Positions 8,013 through 15,842 of a DNA stretch of 17,382 bases are shown in pieces. The notes under the pieces are model-generated. The model was given only the letters and a program-made list of their open reading frames with translations. It did no database searches and was not told where the DNA came from. Position 1 is the stretch's first letter; the number at the start of each line of letters is the position of its first letter. Location: the NCBI GenBank assembly GCA_902984215.1, contig CADWAF010002302.1, positions 1 to 17,382 of the forward strand, written 5' to 3'. The DNA comes from Willaertia magna. Lineage: Eukaryota; Heterolobosea; Eutetramitea; Acrasida; Naegleriidae. The position numbers and the translations under genes are program-made.

Positions 8013-10289
8013 ATGGAAAACGAAACTGCGGCAAACTCTCTCAATTTTACTATCAAACAAGAAAAAGATGAAGATTGTGAAGTAGACGTTATAGTAAATG
8101 ATAATGCCATAACATTTTCCGAAATCATAAAGAAGGAACCTTTAGATAATTACACAAACAACACAACGGCACCAAGTTTTGTAAAACAAGAGGTGAAAGA
8201 AGAAAACTTTGAAAGTGACAATGCTGTACTAAATGGAAAAAGGAAGAATGGTATATTAATGTGTTCTTCAAGAGCGAACGATCTATCTGCCAGTGATAGT
8301 AGTTCCGAACAACCTGAAAATTCTTTGAGAGATTTTGATTTAGATGCAAATATTGATCTCAAGAATGTCACACTTTCAAGTTTAAAGGAGGGATTATCAA
8401 TAGAGCAACAACATGCTTTAGAAATTGTTCACAGAGGTGGAAATGTATTGATAACAGGTTCAGCAGGTACTGGAAAATCATTTCTAATGTCTAGAGTAAT
8501 AACGTTATTGAAAAAAGAGAAAAAGGATTTTGCTTGCACAGCGGCAACGGGTATTGCGGCAGTCAATATTGGTGGAATTACCTTACATTCATTCATTGGT
8601 ATTGATCCAGATGGAAACTGTGGAAGTTCTTGGTCAAAAAAGAATGATTTAAGAGCAGTTGATACAATTATAATTGATGAAGTCTCTATGATTAGTGCTG
8701 AGTTTTTTGAAATAGTTCACTTTGTATTAACATTTGTTTGTTATTATGAAGAAATCAAAAAAACATTGGAAAAAGAAGAAAGTAAACGAATTAAGGACTC
8801 TATGAAAAGTATTTACGATCAACCCATTCCATTGGATGTGATAAAATCATTCCCTCTCTTTGCAGGCAAGCAAATTATATTAGCTGGAGATTTTATGCAA
8901 CTTAATCCAATACCTAGAAGATTTTCTGGAGTGAAGAATGGCTTAGATTCTAAATTTATATTTGCTTCAGAAATATTTAAAGAGGCTATTCCTAATATTG
9001 TGTATTTGAGGACAATTTTTAGACAAAAAGAAAAAGAATTTTTAGATGTATTGAATGAGATAAGGCTGGGTAAGGTGTCACAAACAAGTATTAATTATTT
9101 AAAGAAGGTAAAGAGGCAAGAGTTACAAACTATTCACGGAATAGAACCTACACTGCTGTATACAACAAATAGAGATGTCAATGTTGAAAATGATACAAGA
9201 TTGAAAGAAATTATGAGTGAGTCACACTTTTTTGATACAGAAACAATATCCTTAAATCCAAAGATAAGTACAGGTTTGTTTAACATGTTGACAAAGTTAA
9301 TGGATAATAGAATGTCTCCTATCTTAGAACTAAAGGTAGGAGCTCAAGTAATGTTAACAAAAAATTTAGATAAATATTTTGTCAATGGAGCCAGAGGTGT
9401 TGTAATTGGTTTTGAAACATTTCAAAGCATTGAATTTGATGAATGGGAAAAACGAAGAAATAGTAAATTTAGTCCTAAATGGACTACGAATATAAAAGTG
9501 CCAGTTGTTCAATTTTTAGATGGCCATGTTTTGAAAGTTCCTCCTGTGGTTTTTAGAATTAAAGGACCTAAGATACATGGCCAAGATATTGAAGTTTGGA
9601 GAATGGGTTTTCCCTTAAAATTAGCCTGGGCTATTACAATACACAAAAGTCAAGGTATGACATTAGATTATTGTAAAATTGATCTAAGTTTTGTATTTTG
9701 TCCAGGATTGGTGTATGTTGCTCTATCTAGAGTTAGGGACGCAAAAAACTTACAATTATTGGACATAGATTGGAAGAAAGTAGATTTTGTGAATACGGAG
9801 GCAAAGAAATTTTATAAGAATTTAAGGAAAGAATTAGAATCAATGGAAGGGGAAGCAACAATCATTATTAACACAAACAAAAGAACTAATATACTCGGAA
9901 ATAATACATCCAGCAGTAGAACCACACCTAAAAAAGTAAAGAAGGAAAATGCAATAACAAACTATTTTACTCCAATCAAAGAAGAGAAAGATAGTGAGAG
10001 TACGTCACTTACTCCAAAAGTTGCAGAATTACAAATATCTAATCAAATATTTGATACAAAAGATGTGAAATGGTTTTGGTCAACCTCTTCTGGTTGGACT
10101 GAATACCCACCTGATGTTAGTTTAAAAATAGAGCAAATGTATCGTTTATTTAAAGACAATAGCCAAGATAAATACGAAAAAGTGAATGTTTCAGATTGTC
10201 ACTTTGTAGACTTCAATCAAATGAAACAAGTAAACAAAGAAGAAAATTGGCGAACAAGGAATGTAAAGAGAGAAGCTGGTGATATCTGA
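8013..10289 (+). CDS. PIF1-family DNA helicase with C-terminal WWE domain
   Basis: This 758-aa protein is a 5'-3' superfamily 1B helicase of the PIF1 type (replication, telomere and G-quadruplex maintenance). Motifs in order are: Walker A GSAGTGKS (149-156), TAATGIAA (176-183), Walker B IIIDEVSM (219-226), AGDFMQLNPI (291-300), LRTIFRQ (332-338), WAITIHKSQGMTLD (539-552) and VYVALSRVRDAKNL (567-580). About 45 residues are inserted or diverged between Walker B and the GDF motif (235-282). After a flexible stretch, residues 684-754 form a WWE domain: WFW (687-689), GWTEY (694-698), IEQMY (706-710), VDF-NQM-Q (732-739), R-rich end. WWE domains read poly-ADP-ribose or serve ubiquitin ligases. Both tails are rich in SUMO consensus sites, and ITNYF (648-652) resembles a PCNA-binding box after a basic KKVKK. 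It is probably nuclear. It lacks a HUH Rep domain, so it is not a Helitron. Confidence 0.92.
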   Translation: MENETAANSLNFTIKQEKDEDCEVDVIVNDNAITFSEIIKKEPLDNYTNNTTAPSFVKQEVKEENFESDNAVLNGKRKNGILMCSSRANDLSASDSSSEQPENSLRDFDLDANIDLKNVTLSSLKEGLSIEQQHALEIVHRGGNVLITGSAGTGKSFLMSRVITLLKKEKKDFACTAATGIAAVNIGGITLHSFIGIDPDGNCGSSWSKKNDLRAVDTIIIDEVSMISAEFFEIVHFVLTFVCYYEEIKKTLEKEESKRIKDSMKSIYDQPIPLDVIKSFPLFAGKQIILAGDFMQLNPIPRRFSGVKNGLDSKFIFASEIFKEAIPNIVYLRTIFRQKEKEFLDVLNEIRLGKVSQTSINYLKKVKRQELQTIHGIEPTLLYTTNRDVNVENDTRLKEIMSESHFFDTETISLNPKISTGLFNMLTKLMDNRMSPILELKVGAQVMLTKNLDKYFVNGARGVVIGFETFQSIEFDEWEKRRNSKFSPKWTTNIKVPVVQFLDGHVLKVPPVVFRIKGPKIHGQDIEVWRMGFPLKLAWAITIHKSQGMTLDYCKIDLSFVFCPGLVYVALSRVRDAKNLQLLDIDWKKVDFVNTEAKKFYKNLRKELESMEGEATIIINTNKRTNILGNNTSSSRTTPKKVKKENAITNYFTPIKEEKDSESTSLTPKVAELQISNQIFDTKDVKWFWSTSSGWTEYPPDVSLKIEQMYRLFKDNSQDKYEKVNVSDCHFVDFNQMKQVNKEENWRTRNVKREAGDI

Positions 10290-10527
10290 ACATGGTAGAG
10301 ATGTTCTTAACATCCAATTAGTTGAATTTATAAAGAAAAAGGCTTTTCAATTTAAATCGTTTCTTGTTGAATACCGAAATTTAGTTTAAATTAGGGTTAT
10401 AAATACAAATTATTTGTTTCTATTAGTTGACACTTTCCAAACAAAAAAATTGTCAATAACTATTGCCAGTTACTTTGTATTTAAATGTTCTTTGTTTTGT
10501 AATAAATAAATTAAAAACAACACAATA

Positions 10528-11373
10528 ATGTTTTATGGTAATTTTAACCCCAACAATAACAATAATAAAGTTGAGAGAGAAAGAAGGTCAGCCAACGTTA
10601 CTCAACAAAGAAGAATGAATCAACAATACAATAATCAAGATATTCAACAGTTAATTAACAAACAAGAAATGATTTTTACTCCTTTAATTCAAGATAATGC
10701 TAATAATCACACACAAACCCAATTTATGCAAATTATAGACAATAGCCAACAGCAACAAGTGGTTTCTTGGCTAAGGGATCAATTTATTGAAAATCAGTTA
10801 TCTGCATTCTACAACAACGACAAATTATTGGGTCCAAATAGTATTCAAGAATCTTCATCCCAAAGCATCCCATATTCTTCATTGGGTTTGAAACTGGACA
10901 TAGAAGACTTTGTTCAGAGTTTACATGCAATGGAAGAAGAACAAAGAAACTCTAGAATTAATCGTGTTGAATCTGTGACATTCGTACCGCAACAACAACA
11001 ATCTTCTTCTTTATTGAATAACGACCAACAACCTCCAACACTAAATTTATCTGAACCATTAAATTTATCACAAAAATCTACTGACAACCCCAACACAGAA
11101 AAAGATACCATTTTGGGAAATTGTACAAAAAAAAGCGGAAAGATAAGAAAAAAGAGAAAGACTGGGATTGGTGTCAGAAACAAGTATGAAACTATTTCAA
11201 CATATGATCCATGCAACAACAACGAAGGATCAGAAAATTGTTGGACATTTCATTACATGAACGAGAAGCAATCAAACTCAGCACCAAAAAGCCCAAATAA
11301 TGGCAACAATGCGCCTAACGGTTCTACTGAGGGTAGCAACTTTACTTTTCATTGCTTCTTCCCAAAGAAGTAA
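10528..11373 (+). CDS. Q/N-rich protein of unknown function, probably nuclear
   Basis: I do not recognise a family for this 281-aa product. The N-terminal ~80 residues are rich in Asn and Gln. Residues 76-140 contain the only patches likely to fold (VVSWLRDQFIENQLSAFY and LGLKLDIEDFVQSLHAMEEEQ). A repeated LNLS follows (TLNLS 171-175, PLNLS 177-181). Next comes a strongly basic run KSGKIRKKRK (202-211), which reads as a nuclear localisation signal. The end carries two related aromatic motifs, WTFHY (239-243) and FTFHC (272-276), separated by Asn/Ser/Pro linker. Composition suggests a transcriptional or RNA-related regulator, but no domain proves it. The upstream in-frame region is A+T-rich, with a TATAAAT sequence near 10399. 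It is convergent with the copine gene, 33 bp away. Confidence 0.7.
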   Translation: MFYGNFNPNNNNNKVERERRSANVTQQRRMNQQYNNQDIQQLINKQEMIFTPLIQDNANNHTQTQFMQIIDNSQQQQVVSWLRDQFIENQLSAFYNNDKLLGPNSIQESSSQSIPYSSLGLKLDIEDFVQSLHAMEEEQRNSRINRVESVTFVPQQQQSSSLLNNDQQPPTLNLSEPLNLSQKSTDNPNTEKDTILGNCTKKSGKIRKKRKTGIGVRNKYETISTYDPCNNNEGSENCWTFHYMNEKQSNSAPKSPNNGNNAPNGSTEGSNFTFHCFFPKK

Positions 11374-11406
11374 GAAAATATTGTACTATATAAATTATTT
11401 ATCTTT

Positions 11407-14400
11407 TTAAAAGAATTCATTTGACAATATTCCTTTGCCTTTCATCTTCATATATCTACAAACTTGAGAAGGGATATTTCTTAAAGCAGCCTCTGCTGCC
11501 TCACTTACAGTCTCGTAATCATTTAATCTGACAAATGTTACACAATCTCTAGCTGCCCTTAATCCTCTATATTGTAAATCTGATGTTGTTGGAATTTTGG
11601 ACATTACTCTAAATTGTAGAGATTTTCTATCACTACTATTAGATCCAACATTACTTACAACTTTTGTATTAAGATTAATTGATCTATGAGTTTTAAAACT
11701 ACTTCCACTTCCTACACCTATTACAATTATTGATAAGGCTGCCTTATGGGAGGCCTCTACATATTTATAAATTGTTTCTTCGACATGAATAAAATCATTA
11801 GGTACCATTATAACTAAAATATTGTAAATAATTGAATTGTTAGTTAAAAATAAATTAGACTTTTCACCATTTTTCAATCTTTGTTTTTCTCTGTGTAGAT
11901 TGATCAAAGTTTCTGTTATGCTTTCTTCATTCTTTAAATTACAACTTAAATCAATAACATCACTTATTACAGGATAAAAATCATTAGGTGCATATTTAGT
12001 ATTCATTTTAAATACTGGTGTTTTTTGTTGTTGTTGATTTGAAGAATGACTATGCAAATGTTGTTTAAATCTTGGATGTGGTCCTTCAGATTCTTCATCT
12101 AATGAAACAAATATTCCAGAACAACTATTTGCATATCTAGGTGAAGTATATGTTACATGTTTGTTATGAACTGGTTTATCTATTCCATAAGTAAGATGAA
12201 CAAATTCAGGTGGTGAAATTGTTCTTTCAACAACTTCTTTTCGTTGTTGATAGGTATCAAAATTTGGCACAAAATACTTATTTACATTTTGAAGGAAGGC
12301 AGTTCCTTGGTGAACATTTGTTTCAGTAAATGCGTAATGTGATGTTTTTACACAATCTTGCATGCTTAATTTAAATGTTTGTATTTGTGAAACATATTGT
12401 CGATAAATCTTTTATAATTGTAATTATAATTTGTAATATGATTAAAAATACTTACAGGTGACAGTTGATGTAATTTTAAGGGAGGATTATATCTAGGATA
12501 TAAAACACTATAAATATAATTTTGTGTTTTATCTTCACATAAATCACGAAATGAAGACGAGGAAGCAGATAATTCTTCATCATCACATTCATATAAATTA
12601 AATACAGGTTTTTTCCTATCATTTCCAAACCCAACTAAATGAAAAGATGTCAAATTAGATTCATATTGAGCTATTCTTTTACCAATAGCTTCCATAGATT
12701 GTTCATAAATAGATTTCTGTCCCCTAGGTGCCCTATGTAAATTACTTTCATTTCTAGGCTCACAATTATCTTTCGTAAAATCTAAAGCAAAATACATTTT
12801 AAAACGTAATCCTGCTTTCATGTAATCCAGAAAACTATAAGTTACATCACTTTCTGTTTGTTCTCTCATTTGAGTTTTTCTTTCCTTAACATTCTTAAAT
12901 ACAATATTTCCACTTTGTACAGAAATAACAGAAAGTACCTTTCTTCTACGATGTACAACTGCTAAATTATCAGAATCTTCTGGATTTACACCCAATGGAT
13001 GTAATGTCTCTTCTTTCATTGTATGAACCTTTTTATCTACAATAATAGGTACAATTAAAGGTTCGTTATTATTTGATGATTGTTGAGTATTTGGTGAATT
13101 AATTAAATTATTTTCATTTTCAGAAATACTTCTACCATGTAATTTAGAATATCTTTTCTTTGGAGTTCTAGGTATTCTTATAGATATATTACTTGAAATA
13201 TCTGTACTATTTCTTCTAATTGGTTCAGAATTAATGGGTATTGCTCCACTTAAAGCTAAATTGGCAATAGTTGAACAAGGACCTAACAATTCAGAATCAC
13301 TGTTAGCACTACCATTTGAATTATGAGTTCCTGACACACTATTATTATTATTGGGAGGTGGAGAATTCATCAATTCACTATAAGACAGTTCAGTTGTCCC
13401 AATTAATGTTTTGTAATGTCCAATACTTGAATTTACATCATTTCTAAAATCAGGGGATAATGGAGTATTAATATCATCGCTTAAATAATGACGATGATAT
13501 CCACCTATTAAATCTCCAGAAAATTTAGATGAAGTAGTACTATCTTCAAATTGTTGTTTTTGGACACTTTCCCAATAAAATAATTCAAATCGAAAATTAA
13601 TTCTTTTAAATCCCATTGTTGGTTTTATAGAAAAAGATCCAAATGAAGGATATCTAGTTAATTTAGCATTTGTTTCACTTGTATATAATGGTATGAAAGT
13701 TCCTTCAAGGTCAGAATCTGAATAAAATTGTTGGCTTACAACCATAAAACAATCCTTGTATTTTCTTTCTAACTTAAATGAAATTTCAAAATCTAGGAAT
13801 GTTTCTTCTTCTCCTGATTTTTTCTTTCTCCTTCTAGAGGTATTACTGGTTGGTGGTGTGTTATTATTTACAGACATAATATCATCCTCTTCATATTCCT
13901 CTTCAACAAAAGTAGAATCCAAATCAACAATTATTTCATCTTCAAATCTTTTAGAAAATCTTTTAGACTTTTTCTTTTCCGCAGAAGGAGGTATAGCCTG
14001 AATAACAATGTCACAAAAATGTTTTCTTTGCTTAGTTAATTTTTTCCTAACCATCAACCCCGATGATCCACATATCTCAGCTAAGGTCCCTTCATATGTA
14101 CCTAGAACTTGATTCGTTTTAGTATTAATTAAAGCAAATAATAGAGGTATAACTTTTTCAAAATAGAAATCTACGGAAACTGTTGTTTCAAATGAAATTT
14201 TTTGGTTCACCACTTCTTCCATTGATTTTCCATTTGTTTCTTCTTCTCTTCTATAAAGTACAACATCATTTGTATGAGTTATAGGTATCCATGCATAATT
14301 TTGTTCCGATTTCTTTATCCGTTTTAAAACATGTAATTGAGCCTGTATTATAGATTCATCTTTATCTTCTTCAGCTATTCCACAATTTTCTAAATTTTTA

Positions 14401-14940
14401 GGTTCCGAATTTGATTTTATCAAGCCTTTGAAACTGTAGTTTTAATTTTTGGCGGAAAACAATAACATTTTTAATGAAATTTTAAATAAGCAATTATTCA
14501 GTTTTTAAAGAAGAAGAAGAAATGAAGAGCACTTACTTATCAAGTGAAAATTTAAGACAAAGATTCGGATTTATCATAGTTGTACGTTTTTTCCTACGTT
14601 TATTCGTTTGAATTTCTGCTTGAGATGTTGAAAATGCATTTGTTTTATATTTCGGACTCATTGGTAATTGAAATGTTAAAATATCTTCTAATTGATCAAA
14701 TTCACTATTACTTGTTGATGTTGACATTATATCATCACTACTATCATCTTCTTCATCCTCAAATCCTTCCAATCTAAACATACTAGATGTTGTTGGAGTT
14801 AATCTTATTCCATGTCTTCTTTCTCTAGCTGTTTTAATTAATCGGATAGGTGAAACATTACTATTTGATGGTCTTATTTTACTCAGATCCAAAGCTAATT
14901 TAGATTTATTATTGTTGGGACTGTTGCTGTCATTAATCAT
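11407..14940 (-). CDS. Copine-family protein with large inserts and degraded metal sites (three exons)
   Basis: Exons 14940-14537, 14433-12456 and 12408-11407 give 1127 aa, twice the usual ~550. The order is copine-like: C2A (about 128-275; FYFEKVIPLLFALIN, GTYEGTLAEI), C2B (about 345-490; FEISFKL, FRFELFYWES, LIGTTELSYSEL), then a copine VWA domain from about 663 (YSFLDYMKAGLRF, ALDFT at 684-688, YAPNDFYPVI near 934-942, LSIIVIGVGSG at 1019-1029, IPSQVCRYM near 1106). Copines are cytosolic proteins that bind phospholipid on Ca2+ rise. Here the Asp residues that normally bind Ca2+ in the C2 loops and Mg2+ in the VWA site are largely missing, so metal-independent action is likely. A 130-residue acidic/Ser-rich N-terminus and low-complexity inserts around 500-590 and 840-925 enlarge it. 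It is divergent from the membrane-protein gene at 15191. Confidence 0.82.
12409..12455 (-). other. 47-nt intron 2 of copine-family gene
   Basis: The donor is GTAAGT at 12455-12450 and the acceptor is AAAAG ending at 12409. Splicing joins CCT to ATT in phase 0 and adds 15 codons upstream of an internal Met. A nearer-looking TAAG acceptor at 12366-12365 does not keep the frame with this donor. Confidence 0.75.
14434..14536 (-). other. 103-nt intron 1 of copine-family gene
   Basis: The donor is GTAAGT at 14536-14531 and the acceptor CTACAG ends at 14434. The phase-2 join makes the codon AAT and restores the first C2A strand (LCLKFSLDNFKG). The intron contains an E2F-like TTTTTGGCGGAAAA at 14446-14459. 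Confidence 0.82.
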
Positions 14941-15030
14941 TTTTTTATTTTCTTTTTTTTATTGTCATCCTTTCAACAAAATTATTTTTTTGAAATTATT
15001 ACAAAAGCGCGTTAGAAAGAAACTACTGAA

Positions 15031-15039
15031 GCGCCAAAA
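15031..15039 (-). promoter_or_regulatory. E2F-like site in the copine/membrane-protein divergent promoter
   Basis: The minus strand reads TTTTGGCGC, a full match to the E2F consensus core. It lies in the 250-bp gap between two outward-reading genes (14941-15190). A second GCGC occurs at 15007-15010. The rest of the gap is T/A-rich with nothing else recognisable. This is motif evidence only. Confidence 0.25.
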
Positions 15040-15190
15040 TCCTAACAACACACTAAACTTGCTTTTATTCTTTCATCTTCCTTTAGTTTGTTAGAACCTT
15101 TATGTTTTTATGAACCTTAAACTTTATAATTTCCAGAAACAATTTAAAATTTTAATTTGTAAAACTGACCAATTTTTGTAAAATAAAAAA

Positions 15191-15823
15191 ATGATCAACA
15201 ATAATAACGACGTAACCATTGAAATTGATGAAAATTCATCGGAAAGAGATAGTCTATTATCAAATAATTCATCAGATGAATCATCAAATAAAAAAATAGA
15301 ATTAAAACGAATTATAAAATTAACATTTCAATTATTATTAATAGAAGGAATATATTCCTATTTTATTGATCATTCTTTATTAATCTTTTTTATAAGAATG
15401 TTACAACTTGGTCTTTATTACCAAATATTTAGACCTAACTTCCCAATGTATAGTTTATATTCATTAAAATATATTATCCAAAACCGTAAAATTATATTTT
15501 TTATAATTACAATTTCACCAATAATATTCTTTCATGTAATTGATGCTTTATTTGGAATGGATTATATGAAAGGGATTCAATTTTTAGATTTTATTGAACC
15601 ATCATCTGGTTTTGATACTACTCCTTTACAAGTTGGAACTTTAAAAGATGGACAAATGTCTGTACATACAATATTACAATCATCTTCTCATACATTGGAA
15701 AGTAGTACATCTATATTCTTTTTATGTTATTTATTTTTATTTGATATTATTTATGGAATTGTTCAATTGGCTTATTTAGATGCTAGAATTTCTCTTAGAA
15801 ATCTTCAACATGAAGATAATTAA
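15191..15823 (+). CDS. Four-pass membrane protein of unknown function
   Basis: This 210-aa protein belongs to no family I can name. The first ~38 residues are polar and acidic and carry ERDSLL (18-23), a good match to the [DE]xxxL[LI] signal used for endosome, lysosome or vacuole sorting. Four hydrophobic segments follow at about 41-59, 62-80, 101-120 and 174-194. Between the third and fourth lies a ~50-residue polar loop (FGMDYMKGIQ to HTLESS), and the tail after 198 is short and polar. The A+T-rich codon use matches the neighbours. The start at 15191 is the first ATG after a clear A-rich leader. Its stop is only 19 nt from the start of the release-factor gene on the same strand, so the two transcripts must nearly abut or overlap. 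Confidence 0.72.
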   Translation: MINNNNDVTIEIDENSSERDSLLSNNSSDESSNKKIELKRIIKLTFQLLLIEGIYSYFIDHSLLIFFIRMLQLGLYYQIFRPNFPMYSLYSLKYIIQNRKIIFFIITISPIIFFHVIDALFGMDYMKGIQFLDFIEPSSGFDTTPLQVGTLKDGQMSVHTILQSSSHTLESSTSIFFLCYLFLFDIIYGIVQLAYLDARISLRNLQHEDN

Positions 15824-15842
15824 TTGATTGGTTGATATTGAG

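Noticed and set aside
8125..8371. Overlapping minus-strand frames inside the helicase N-terminal region
   Set aside because: Shadows of the Glu/Lys-rich helicase tail; the products are Leu/Ser/Phe-rich with no recognisable features.
8013..10289. Helicase as part of a Helitron transposon
   Set aside because: Helitron proteins carry an N-terminal HUH Rep nuclease fused to the helicase. None is present, and no Helitron ends were seen around the gene.
12365..12461. Alternative copine splice using a GTCACC donor and the TAAG acceptor ending at 12365
   Set aside because: It keeps the frame but needs a weak donor, while GTAAGT with the AAAAG acceptor at 12409 also keeps the frame and uses a consensus donor.
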